From Melanocharis versteri (lineage: Eukaryota > Chordata > Aves > Passeriformes > Melanocharitidae), in the NCBI GenBank assembly GCA_013397845.1, contig VZTG01004615.1, forward strand, positions 1-64,000: 64,000 nucleotides of DNA, in the 5' to 3' direction. The notes under the pieces are model-generated. The model had not been told where the DNA came from, ran no database searches, and was given only the letters and a program-made list of their open reading frames with translations. Below are positions 1 through 10,790 of this stretch, one piece after another; positions within the stretch are counted from its first letter, which is position 1; each line of letters starts with the position of its first letter. Both the position numbers and the translations under genes were made by a program.

Positions 1-2840
1 CCACCTGGTGAGTTTTTTCTTCTGTCTATTCAACATTAAGCAACTACTTAACCATATAATAGCCATTACATTCTATAAAAAAGTTATTTATATCAGATTA
101 TATAGGTATAAAAGTTATGAATCAGGTTATATAGGTATCAGGTTATATAGATACATAAAAAGTCATGATTTATGTTATATTGATATCAGGTTACATACAT
201 ATTTCAGGTTATATTGATATCTTATAACTCAAGCTAAATAAGCACCTTGTAACTTTGACCTAAGTTATATAGGCATCACTGTAATGTTTAAAATCCTGGC
301 CCTGCCATGGCTGCATTCCCCCCACACTCACTGAAGTCTGTGTAGGATAGTGGTCTAAGTCAGCTGGACTGATCCGAGGAAACATTCCAGGAGAATAATC
401 CTGGGTATTAGATGCACAAAGGACTTCTAATTCCTTCCTCCTACTCCAGCGTTGCTGAGCGGAAGAATCTCTTTGGTGCTAAATTAGAGCTCTCTCTTCA
501 GAGCAGAACCCTGGGCTTGCTCGCGGGACACTCTTGTGCTGTGACACGGCTGAGTTTGTTCAGGTTTAAAAGCCCATGACCACAGGGATTTCCTGTGACT
601 GACTTTCCTCAGGGTGGTGAGGAGGTGTTTTTACCTCTGACATGCCTGTTGTCACAGCAAGCTGTTCTTCTGTATCTTTTGCAGCCCAAAGGTCCATACC
701 ACTGCTTCTTGCAGGGCTACAGATGGCTGCAGCAGCCCAGACTGGTGACAAGACACTGGAAATGCCCTTGGGGGAAGTAAAGTAATGGCCCAGGCAGCTG
801 AGAGACCACATCCAGGGATCAGGTTTTTTAGGTGAGTGCCTCAAAAACAGGCTCATCCAATACAGAATGAGTTTGAAAATTGCATTTCAGTTCAAGTCCC
901 TTTTCAGAGAGGCTGGTTTCAGAAATCTTGGATGAGGGAGTGAGTTGCGTGTACAGTTCCTGCAGTGATGAGTCGGAGGTCTCACACGCACCTCCAGGAG
1001 ACTGTTTCCTGTTCCCTTCCTTGCTAACTTTCCCCCTGGCAAAGCTGCCTTTTTATCTGTCCCAGGTAACTGGGACGCAGCCGGCTCAGTTATCTCCTGG
1101 ATGCTGGGTCATCCCTGTTGCTGGGTTTAAAGCCCAGCAGCAGTGGGAAAAGTGAGAGTTTGCCTGGAGAGAGCAGGATTTGCTGCTTTATTTCTTCCTA
1201 CGTGTTACTCAGCCTTGTCCTCATTCCTAAGTGCACCACTGCACACACCCAACAGATGTGGTCATGTTTCCTGAATTTCTGTGTGTGCCCAATGCAGGTC
1301 TCTTCAAAAATCTCTCCAGCAGTGGATTCTGAACCCTTAGAGATCTTGCCCTGAATTCCCAGTAATTTGGGTTGATTTTAGCCACTGACACCACCCTGCA
1401 GGGATCTGTGACTCGCACAGGGTTCTGGGAAGAGGCTTTGGAAACCGTGCATTCCTGATTTCTGCCTCTCACTTTGCTGGCAGCACAAAGGTGAGAGGTG
1501 CCTCAGAGGAGCCTTCCATGGGCAGTCCTCTGGGAATAGAGGCCAAACACAATTCACGTGGCACGGAGGGAGAGGGAATGGGAGGTGGGAAACAGACACA
1601 CAAATGTGAAAAAGAGGGGAAATGCATCAGGTGTTAATACCCTGCCCTGATCCTGTCCCCTTACCCACGTAATTAGGCCTTGCTGGCACTCGTGGTGTCA
1701 ATTTGAGGGACAGGTGGCATTTTTGTTAACAAGAGCAGTGGCTGGGGACACACAGGAACAGCTTGTCCTTGTTCTCTCTGGACACAGGTGTTGGTGACAA
1801 CACTGCAAACCTCCTTCCGGCCCAGCGCCTGGGTCGTATTTAAAGGGCAGTTTATTTTAAATTGCGAACAGACACATCGACTTGTAAATATTCTAGAAAT
1901 CCATCCTGACATTATAAAAAGCATTCTATAATTCAGGGGGAAGACATTTCATTCTTCATCTGCAACAAGATGATCTGGTCTTTCTATTGCCTATTGAATG
2001 AAATGCTTTGGGAATTGTAAGCTGACAAGAGAAGACTCCAGGGTGCCTGGGCATTGGGCCAACCTCTGAGGCTCTCTTCCTTGTGCAGGATGGGTGGTTA
2101 GACCAAATAATGGCCATTTGGTCCAAGCATAATTCTCTTTATGCTGTCGGCTCCCTTCCAACTCCAAGGAAGTAGTTTGTGGTGCCGTGCCTCAGTTTCC
2201 TCAGTCATATGGTACCACAGCACTGGGAGGAGTTCTGTGGAAGTGGCTGAAGAGCTCGTGAGGGTCATGAGACCTGCTTGTCAGGGTCAGCCCTCTTGAG
2301 GGCTTCTCTCAACCTGAAAGACTTGACGGTCTTAAAAAGCCTCATGGAAATTTGTGAGCATGCATTAATGAACAAACGGTGTCAGTCCCAGGCAGGAGCA
2401 GCTGCTGTGTGCGTGGGAGCTGACAGAAGATGTGGCTGCCCAGCAGGCTGGGCTCTGATAACCCAGGAGATACAGTGTTGCTGTGTGCCCTTGGGCCATG
2501 CACACGCAGGCTGGGGTTGTGCAGGGCCCTCTGTCCAGCATGATCTCCCATGGCATGGATGGGCAGAGAACAGCCATTAATGTCCAGCCATGAAGGATAA
2601 CTCTGGACAATGGAATTTGGAGCTGGTTCTCATGGGCCACAGCTGTGCAGCCATGAGGGTGTGATGGGGAGGACACTCACGGTGTTGGTGATGGGATGGC
2701 TCTGGGGCGGTGAGGGGGAACCAACCCACACATGGCTGAACCCCAAAGGGGGGACTCCTGCTTCTCCACCTGTGCTGTGTTTAATAATTTCTGCCCCTAG
2801 ACAGGAGACCACTGCCAGTCACAAACCATGTGCCAAGGAA
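1..2840. other. No gene recognised; noncoding DNA
   Basis: No coding exon is convincing here. The first bases read CCACCTG followed by GTGAGT, which fits a splice donor of a + strand exon lying mostly outside the window, but seven bases cannot identify a gene. Short open frames on both strands have no recognisable domain. A stretch at about 697-831 is bounded by an acceptor-like TTTTGCAG and a donor-like GTGAGTG but has no long open frame, so it is at most a noncoding exon. Confidence 0.5.
86..235. repeat. AT-rich degenerate tandem repeat
   Basis: Variants of the word ATCAGGTTATATAGGTAT recur about six to eight times with substitutions and spacing changes, at roughly 16-26 bp intervals. The tract is strongly AT-rich and encodes nothing. 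It looks like a decayed minisatellite. Confidence 0.6.
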
Positions 2841-3072
2841 GACTAAGGTTGGGCATTAGGACGAATTTCTTCACAGAAAGGGTGATTAGATATTGGAATG
2901 GGGTGTCCCGGGAGGTGGTAGAGTCACCGTGCCTGAAGGTGTTTCAGGAAAGCCTGGAGTGACACTCAGTGCCATGGTCTGGTTGACAAGGTGGGTGTTG
3001 GTCACAGATTAGACTCAACGATCTCAGGGTCTTTTCTAATAAGTAAAGCAAAAGTGTTCTGTGATCCTGTGA
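2841..3072 (+). mobile_element. CR1 LINE 3' fragment
   Basis: The text has the usual end of avian CR1 copies: a region reading 'ggaatggggtgtcccgggag', then 'gtgttggtcacagattagac', then a terminal ATTCTRTG-like motif (gttctgtgatcctgtg). Only the 3' end is present, as is normal for 5'-truncated CR1. Bases 3037-3054 replace the expected 'ccaacctaaatgatt' stretch with a word also found at 4106. Confidence 0.8.
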
Positions 3073-4080
3073 AACAGGATGGCTGAGGATCACAGCCTCC
3101 TCCAGGTTCAGCCAAGCCTCCTGCAGTGCTGAGACTAAAGGAGAGAGTGGCTGCACCCCAGAGCAGTGCTCTGGCCCACACTGCTTCCCTCTCCCTGACT
3201 TCATTGTGCTTTCCCAAGGAAATGGAGAACGGAATTCTCTGTGGCCAGAGGTATTTTTCAAGAGCTGATGCTCTGTCCTGGAGCCTGGGATCCTGTGTGG
3301 TGGTGCAGCCCTGCTGTGAACCAAACAAGAGCTTGAGCCTCCTGGGAGGGAGCTGCCATGGGAGGGGGTAGGGAATTGTGCCCTAATGGAACTGAGGTAG
3401 GTGGAGACTTGGCAAAGCCAGACTCATAATATTTTCATCTTCCAAACCAGGGGTGTAGAGCACTGCCCACAGTGGGGGTGCTTCCAGCTCCTTGGGTGTA
3501 GAGATGTCTGTGAAGCTGCAGTGCCGCCCTTCCTGCTGTCCTCCCCCACCATGTGTGTGATGTGCAGGAAGAGGGGAAGGAATAGAATCAGGATGGCTGT
3601 GATGGCTCCTGTTTGTGAGGCTGAGTGGTTGCAGCCTCTGGGGACTCCTCTGCTCTGCACCCATTCCTGTTCTGCGTGGGTGTCCCGGGAAGTCTGGCTC
3701 CTCCCTACTTGGCAGGGAATTACTGCCATTGGCACCCTTTTCTGTAACACCTGATTCAGCCAACAATAAGTTTATCCAAGACTTTTGCTGGAATTGCATG
3801 AACAATTATGCCTAAGTGTATTTTTGGCATCAGGCCTTCTGGGGCTCTGTTTTTGCCTTCTAAGGTTGTGCAGGAGGGCTGCAGTCACTCCAGCACACCT
3901 GATGCTGTGACTGCTCCTTAAACCTGGCCAGCTTGGAGCTGTTGGGCTGGGCTGATGGTCAGGGACCCCTCCTGCCTCCCAGTGAGTGTCCTGATTTAAC
4001 CCAGCTGCCAAGTCAGCCCCACACTTGCTCACTCCTCCACAGTGTGATGGGCGGAGAGTCAGAGGAGTGAAAGTGAGACA
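3073..4080. other. No gene recognised
   Basis: Open frames of up to 140 codons lie on both strands here and overlap one another. They have no family motif and no consistent splice sites. I see no repeat family with confidence. Confidence 0.4.
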
Positions 4081-4290
4081 TCTTGTGAGTTGAGATGAAT
4101 CAGTTTAATAAGTAAAGCAAAAGCCATGCACACAAAGTAAAACAAGGGATTCATTGACATGTCCCAACAGCAGGAACAGTGGGGGAAGATTCTCCATGTG
4201 AAACCAAGGAAGTCTTTGCTAAGAGGGGTCACTGCCTTGGGGACAGTTTATAGCCAAGACCCTATGGTTTGGAAGGGTTGCTTAGTGTAG
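4081..4290. mobile_element. Possible LTR-derived fragment
   Basis: The text from 'cagtttaataagtaaagc' through 'aaaacaagggattcattgac' resembles a piece that recurs in passerine ERV LTRs, as far as I remember such copies. No terminal TG/CA pair or target duplication is visible, so the boundaries are guesses. A repeat-library search would decide this. Confidence 0.35.
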
Positions 4291-7200
4291 TATTAGACTC
4301 ATGTCTCAGTCTTCTTCCAGTTTGCACAGTTGGGGTTTTGTTTCCCTAAAAATTCCCAAGTGGATACAGAATTCACCATCTTCTGACCTGCCATGCTGAG
4401 TTGCTACTAAACAGCTGCTCTGTTTTGGAAAGGATGAAAGAATTTCTGGGGAGACCCCTGGGCAGGATGAATTTCTCTGCTTGGTGGGACTGGGAGGGCA
4501 CTGTGGTTATAGGATCCCACCTGTATTTGCCCCTCTTGGAGCAGGATGCTCTCCAGAAACCTCAGTAGAGACTTGGAGAAGTGACTCAGTTGTGTTCGGA
4601 GAAGGTGATTTCAGTGCAAGTAAACTATGTGCTCATTTCCTCTGGCACAGAAGAGAACACAAACTGTTAATAGATGGGCAGGTTCCTTCAGTACAACTAA
4701 ATGTTGTGCTTTCTCAGCTCTGCCATCAGCCTTTAATTTAGGGGCCCCAGATGGGCCATCCCTGTGGATCCAGCAGTGTGGGTGGGAGTTTTGCCTCTCC
4801 CTGGAGGGCTGACCTCGGGGAGGAGGAGAGCCAGGGAAGCTCCAGCTACAGTAACTGGTTGTCTCCTGTAGGGCTCAGCCCAGAGAGAGCTGTGGGTTTG
4901 TCAGGGGTTTTTGCAGCCCTTGGAAAAGGGACAGGGAATGAGCACAAGCCTTTAATTTCTATATTGATTGGAGGAAATAAAATGTACACCAGAAAAGCAA
5001 ACACACGTAAAAGTGGGAAGCTGCCAAAGGCTCCCAGTAATACACTGGTCATTTTTATCTCCACATCTTTTGTTGTCAGCTGTAGAAACAAACATATATT
5101 TATGTTCAATTAAAGTGATGTGTTACACTCATCTGACATCATCATCAGTCACCCAGCTGTGCTGAACTACCCCAAACTGTTGTGTTCCCAGCTGTGGGAC
5201 TCCTAGCCCTGAGAGATTGTCTGTGGTATGGGGTTTCCCTGGACACGATCTTTTCAGGTCAGACGTCCTCCCCAGAAGGCAGTGACACTTTTGTTAAAAA
5301 TTATTCCCTCCTGTCTAAATTAATCTTTTTGCTGCTAATTTGGGAAGTAACAAAATAGCAGCGTGGCAGGCAGTGCTCTCAGCACACGTGTAGGTTGTAT
5401 TAAAAATAGACATTAAAATATAATTTCTTAGGCTCTTTTAAAATGACTTGGACCTTTGTCAAGAGAGGTCCATGCTTTTCCTCCCCCAGCATTCCCCCCT
5501 CCTTGGAATGCTGATTCCCTCACGATTTTTTTATTAGCATTGCTTGCTGCCGTAGGTTTTATTTCTCATATCATATTTCCTTCTCCTTCTCCGTGTCCCA
5601 CTGCAGCCACTGACCAGGACAATCCCTGGCCAGTCTGGGCAGGGCAGGAGGGATAATGTTGCTGGCAGAAGACTACAAGAGGCAATTAACAGCTTCTCCA
5701 GCATGTAGGCCCTGATTGGATACAGGTTATTCCCTACTTGTCAAAGAGCCTTTCCCTTGGAAGGGTAGACGAAGGAGGGCCTGGACACAGAGCCTGCTCT
5801 ACATTTCTGCTGTGCTGGCTTTCTCTTTGGGCATGATTATTTCAAGAGTAGGTTCCAAGTGGTGGTTTTTGTCAGTAATGACGTGTATGAATGTTACACA
5901 TCACCAGTGAGTGCTTCCACATCACTGATGCTGTGCTGGATGGTTCTGGACTTCTGGCCCTGTGGAACAGTTGGGCTCAGGAGCAGTGGGAGTGAGCCAA
6001 AAGTCCCATTTCCCTCCATTGCTGTTTTGGGCTCAGTGACAGAGGGTTGGGAGGGGTGTGTAATGCAGAGCAAGATTCAGCTCATGGCTGTAGGAGCGGA
6101 GAACATCTGTGGAAGGCTGTGCTTTCCCTTTCTGTGGAAACATGGGGGACCTACAGTGCTGGGAATCACAAACCTCTGAGAGCAGCCTTTGTGCTGGGAA
6201 AGGGGGTGGGAGCTGCTGTGCCAACAGGTGTCTGGTGCAGCACTGGAAGATACTGGTAGGTTATGGGAAGGTGCTGGCAGGAGGCGGTCGTGACCTGCTT
6301 CAGAATGCACTGGCAGGGATGGAAAGACTGACACAAATGTCAGCAAGCACTGCACTGGATGTTCTGAGCATGTCCTGAACCACAGTCTGCTGCAGGGATG
6401 TGGAGTCTCCACTGGAGTCTTGCTGCAGGTGTTAGAGCAGTGCAGAGGTGCTGTGAGAGCAGAGAAATGCCCAGAGCCAGTCTGCTCCAGAGGGAGCTCT
6501 GGATTGCTCAGTGATCCACCAGGCTGCCACAGCCTTGGGGGTCAGGCCTCTCCTGTCTGGTGCTGTGCTCTTTACTTACCCTGAGCTCCCTCCAAGTGTC
6601 TGTCCTGGCCTCACAGGTATCTCGTGGGTGGCAGTGAACATCCCAGCTCCCCTCCCAGCTGGCCCTATTTATGGAGTTCCAATGTTGGCAGGTAGGGAAG
6701 TGAGACATTTGAAGCACGAGGGCCTGTCCTGGCGAGGCAGGGATATTTATTTGAGCTGATGAAGCTTCTTGTCATTGCCCACAGTTAGGAACTCTGCATG
6801 TGTGCTCTGAACCATCATTTCCAGGGCATGAGTGGGCTCATTATTCAGGACAAAGCAAACAAAGCATTGTTGGAGTGGGAAGAGGGATTTCTACCCATAT
6901 AAATTATACCCCATTATCATCACATGGAAGGCAGTCACACATCAGAACATTTCTCCTGAGAGCTAAGATGACTTCACTCCCTTTTTACTTCAGCAGTCTG
7001 ATCTCCCAGAGATGTGTTATTTGTCTTTTCCATGCACACAGGGCAAGCTAGGGGGGGAAGTCACTCAGCCACAGGTCAGATGGGCAGAAATGTCTCCCAT
7101 AGAAAGATTTAAAGACAGTGGAGAGTGTCTCTTTTACTGTCCCCATTCCTGCTAGACAATAGGGGAAATTCTCCTGAAAAATGATCTTGCTGCAATAGGC

Positions 7201-7612
7201 AGATTTCACAGCCCCTTCCCAGGCTTTCCTTGTTGGGGAATGCTCATAATGGGTAACACAGGGATGACCAGATAGTTCCTAGATGTGGTCACCGCTCTGC
7301 AGGGTGTCCCAGGAGCAGGGATCACCCTTGTGTTCACAATATCCGGCTCTTACTGGTGCAGGGCTGTGATCCTACAAACCACTGCCATTTTTAATGTTTG
7401 CTCCCACAAGAGCCAAAAATACCTGAGCAGGTAGAGCTCTTGAAGAGTTTGGGCTTGGATTAGAAACTTCGAAAGCTCCTTCCCTTCTGTGATTCTATTT
7501 TGTTATACAGTCATGATTCAAGGCATTGCACAGGAATTAGTGACCAGTAGAACCCCCCCCGTAGATGTCTGCTCCAGAAGGGATTTTGTAGGAAGAGATG
7601 GGATCTGGGGGC
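4291..7612. other. No gene recognised
   Basis: About 3.3 kb with only short open frames on both strands (the longest about 120 codons). None shows a recognisable domain, and none chains with neighbours through matching splice sites. The tract next to the provirus LTR contains a run of eight C at about 7553-7560. Confidence 0.45.
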
Positions 7613-7951
7613 TGTGGGACGTGCCTGCAGAAGCACATGGTAGAACAAAGGAGCAAAAGAGCACGTGGTGGCGCGGAGAGGCTTGTCTGCCCCGGACCTG
7701 GGGAGAGGAGGTGTCATGCGGCACAGCCCTGCGGAGAAGAGCCTGCCAGAAGCTGACAGACCCCTGGACAGCGCGTGATCACCCCATAGAAGGATATTGA
7801 GAATGCGTGCCACTGACGTGATGACATGGGATAGGTCACATAGTGAGAATTACCATGTGTGCCTCGAAAAAGGGTATAAAAGCAGCTCAATTCTTTGAGT
7901 AAATGATTTAGATTCCCTGCCTATCTGAGTCCGTGCCTCGGTTCCTCATCA
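7613..7951 (+). repeat. 5' LTR of the provirus
   Basis: The 3' boundary is firm: the sequence ends CTCATCA two bases before the primer binding site. The 5' boundary is placed at TGTGGGACGTGCC, which gives a 339-bp LTR with TG...CA ends; that edge is less certain. A TATAAA box lies at 7875-7880 and an AGTAAA-type polyadenylation signal at 7898-7903, so R begins near 7900 and U5 is about 40-50 bp. Promoter elements look intact. Confidence 0.7.
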
Positions 7952-7953
7952 GT

Positions 7954-7971
7954 TGGCGCCCAAACAGGGAC
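7954..7971 (+). other. Retroviral primer binding site, tRNA-Lys type
   Basis: The 18 bases TGGCGCCCAAACAGGGAC follow the LTR end after a GT spacer. They match the 3' end complement of tRNA-Lys (the lysine-3 class) with one apparent difference. This site primes minus-strand DNA synthesis in retroviruses and fixes the orientation and LTR edge. Confidence 0.85.
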
Positions 7972-8156
7972 ATGAAAGGCAACAGTGACCTGCTCCGGTG
8001 AGGACGACGAAGGCTCGGCTGAACTGTACAGAGGGACTGGAACGAAGTCTGGGAGGGCTCGGAGAAGCCTGGGAGCTGTAAAAAGCTTGGGAGCTGAAAG
8101 GAAGCTCATTGGTGCCATTACCCTTTCTGCGGGACAGAGGGTAATAGCCGAGAACA

Positions 8157-9688
8157 ATGGGGAGTGGTGTTTCCCAAGAGCAGAGAACGTTGTGGAGACA
8201 TTGGTACAGATTTTGCAAAAACACAGCAGAAAAGTTGAACCTGCAGATTTGAACAGACTCTTGGTCTGGGCAAAAGACTGTGATTCAACTTTAGATATTA
8301 CTAATATTTTTGACCCTCGGACATGGGACGCTTTGGGAGACACACCATGGGACTGAGTTACACACGGCGATGCAGCGTTGACAAAGCTTTTGTGTCCATG
8401 AAGAACTGTGTGTGAGGCGCTCATGGCGTATGCGGCATCTGATAACCGAAAAACAGAGGACGTGCCTTCGACACCTGTGCCTTCAGCTTCTGCGCCTTCG
8501 TCGTCCACGCCTTCAACGTCCGCACCTTCGGCATTGGGGCCTTCGACACCTGCGCCTTCGGCGCTCGTTCCAGCCCCGCCCGCCGCGCTGGCTGCTGCTG
8601 CGCCTGTTCCTTCCGCCCCGCTGCTAAACGAGATGCAAGACTGTGAGTTTCTCGGGGCTGTGGGAGGAAAACCAGAAGGTGGCCCCTGGATCCCTGAACT
8701 GTTTACACAGGGAAGGGAGCCTGACATTTTCCCCCCTGATCGGTGGGCAGCAGTGAAAAAACAGGCTACCGCGGAAGGAGATGCGGACTTATTGCACACT
8801 TTCCCAATTCTTTTCCAGCCCAACCAAATACATAGATGGGAAAGCTTGCCTTATGATGTCGTAAAAGAGGTGCGCCGCTCCGCCATGGACAATGGCATTA
8901 ACGCTCCTTTTACTGTTAGCCTCTTGGAAACTGTGGTGAACTCATATAACTTGGCACCGCATGATTTTAAGCAGATAGCGCAGCTTATGCTGACGAGTAG
9001 GCAATTCTCAGTCTGGATGTCAGAGTGGAGAGAGCTCAAGCCCTGGAAAATTTACGGCAACCCCTGGGCCACGCTTTGTGACCCATTGGCACGGAAGCCC
9101 TTATGGGGAGGGTCAATATGTGCCGACCACAATGCAGGCTCAGCTGCCTGAGGAAGCCCTTGCGCAGTCAAAGGAGCTCGCTCTGTGGGCTTTTCGTAAA
9201 GTGCCAGACGGTGGTCTTGCTACAAGCTCATTTGTGAACGTAAGACAGGCAGCTGATGAACCTTTTATTAAGTTTCTAGATAAGTTAAAAGCCGCACTAG
9301 ATAATCAAATAGACAATGTCACCGCGCAAGAAATATTACTGGAGCAGTGGAAAACTCAAACCCTGACTGTCAAAAGATTTTACAACCTCTGCAAGCCCCC
9401 ACAGTAGTAGAAATGCTTAAGGCTTGCCAGGGAGTCGGCACTGCAGGTTATAACATGACTTTGCTTTCGAAGGCTCTCACTACGATGAGATTGAGTGTTT
9501 GTTTTTCGTGCAGGAAGCCGGGTCACATGAGACGCGAATGCCCCCGGAACAAGAGACGTTCCAGGAACTCAGGCGTATGCGTGCGTTGCCGGAAGGGACA
9601 GCAGCACGTAAAACAGTGCCGGTCTAGATTTAATAAAGAAGGGGACCCGCTCCCAGCTACATCTATGGGCGCTCCGGGAAACCACTAG
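8157..9688 (+). pseudogene. gag: Disrupted retroviral gag (matrix, capsid, nucleocapsid)
   Basis: The likely start at 8157 encodes MGSGVS, a typical N-myristoylation context for matrix. That frame stops with TGA at 8250. Matrix-like sequence (containing LNRLLVWAKDCD) continues in another frame from about 8240 and stops with TGA at 8354, with one more stop shortly before 8408. The same frame is then open from 8408 to 9151: a Ser/Pro/Ala-rich spacer, then capsid with PILFQPNQ and WESLPYDVVKEVR. The frame changes near 9.08-9.15 kb; the next piece (to 9407) carries a major-homology-like region with DEPFIKFLDKLK. A further shift near 9.35-9.41 kb leads to nucleocapsid. Zinc knuckle 1 (9500-9541) is a regular CX2CX4HX4C. 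Knuckle 2 (9578-9619) is CX2CX5HX3C, which is irregular. An antisense open frame over 7921-8823 is a shadow of this region. Confidence 0.85.
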
Positions 9689-9711
9689 TGGAGTGAGGGA
9701 GGGAGCTGCGT

Positions 9712-9897
9712 GTGGATAGCAAATCAAGTCCCGCTGCACTTATCCCTGCAAACACCTTGCGACCTGGGACAGCAGGTGGCACCAGCATTGACCTGGCCTC
9801 CACCGCCACAGTAACTCTTCAGAACAGTGATGTGCACTGTTTGCCTTCAGATGCCTGGGGACCTCTGGGCTGGGGGTGCAGTGTACTTGTGATTGGT
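9712..9897 (+). pseudogene. dUTPase/protease-region remnant of the provirus
   Basis: A short open frame just after gag contains GTAGGTSIDLAS followed by a hydrophobic strand, which resembles the first conserved motif of dUTPases. Betaretroviruses carry a dUTPase domain at the start of the pro frame. Only the first 50 or so residues survive before the stop, and no further viral coding is visible, so the provirus is cut off here. Confidence 0.6.
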
Positions 9898-9900
9898 TGA

Positions 9901-10550
9901 GCGTTGATCACAAAGCAAGGATTTTTTGTTCTGCCATGTGCTTCTGCAGGAGGCCTCTGACACAGTTCAAAGAGCCAGGGGTGGAGCACCAGAGCTTCTG
10001 GAAAAGAAAGGGACTTCATTTGATTGCTTTTTCTTCTCCTTTGACAAATACTTCAGTGCAGATGCTGAAAACCTTTCAATTCACTAAAATTTGCCCATGT
10101 GTGCTATTTCTTTCAAAGTCAGTCCCTTTTTTGGGGGTCCCTCCACAGGGCTGATGAGCTGATGAGCCACATTCTCTGTGTGTCCAGTCCTGTTCTGGAG
10201 TAGGAGAATCAATTTCATCACCCTTCTCAAAGGGCTGATAAAATCCCTTGGTGCTGGTCACTCCTGTGAGCGTGACGAGGAGCTGGAAGGGGCCAGCTGG
10301 CAGGACGTTAATGGCAGCTTGTTTGTACTCTGAGCAGGCTGCCCTGGCCCTCAAGCTCTTCTTTTCCTTTGGGCAAGTCCTGCAGGGCAGTAGTGCTCAC
10401 CTACCCCCCATTAGTGCCAGCCCCTTGGAGATCCTGCTCAGATCACCCTCCGTGTGCTACCCGAACGGCCAAGCCACACCTGTGAAGGCTGAGGGCAGTG
10501 CCAAGGAGCATTCCAGCAGGGAAGGTGGGTTTATGCTTTCCCTGAGACTG
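9901..10550. other. No gene recognised
   Basis: Flank of the truncated provirus. I see no second LTR, no coding exon and no clear repeat. The provirus/host junction should lie near the left edge of this stretch. Confidence 0.4.
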
Positions 10551-10790
10551 AATCACAAAATCATTTAGGTTGGAAAAGACCTTTGAGATCATCAAGTTCA
10601 AGCTATGCCCGACCCCCACCTTGTCACCCAGCCCAGAGCACTGAGTGCCACATCCAGTTGTTCCGTGGGTACCTCCAGGGCTGGGGACTCCAAAGCTCCC
10701 TCGGCAGTCCCTTGCAATGTTTAATCACCCTTTCTGTGAAGAAATTCCTCCTAATGTCAACCTTCCCTGGCACATCTTGAGCCCTTTCTA
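10551..10790 (-). mobile_element. CR1 LINE 3' fragment (reverse)
   Basis: It begins AATCACAAAATCATTTAGG, the reverse complement of the CR1 terminal repeat. The usual inverted CR1 text follows (ttggaaaagacctttgagat, then 'cttgcaatgtttaatcaccc' and 'gtgaagaaattcctcctaat'). Confidence 0.85.

Larger units (their letters stand above)
7613..9900 (+). mobile_element. ERVK/betaretrovirus-like endogenous provirus, 5' part only
   Basis: In order: an LTR, a lysine-tRNA-type primer binding site, a leader, a disrupted gag and a short dUTPase/protease-like piece. Reverse transcriptase, integrase, env and the 3' LTR are absent, so the copy is 3'-truncated somewhere around 9.88-9.90 kb. The betaretrovirus-like assignment rests on the lysine-type primer site, the style of the capsid region, two zinc knuckles, and a dUTPase-like domain directly after gag. 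Several stops and frame changes show that it cannot make a full Gag. It lies about 24 kb upstream of the first IGFN1 coding exon, in the same orientation. Confidence 0.85.

Noticed and set aside
7921..8823. 300-codon minus-strand frame
   Set aside because: It is antisense to the provirus leader and gag, which carry clear retroviral motifs on the + strand.
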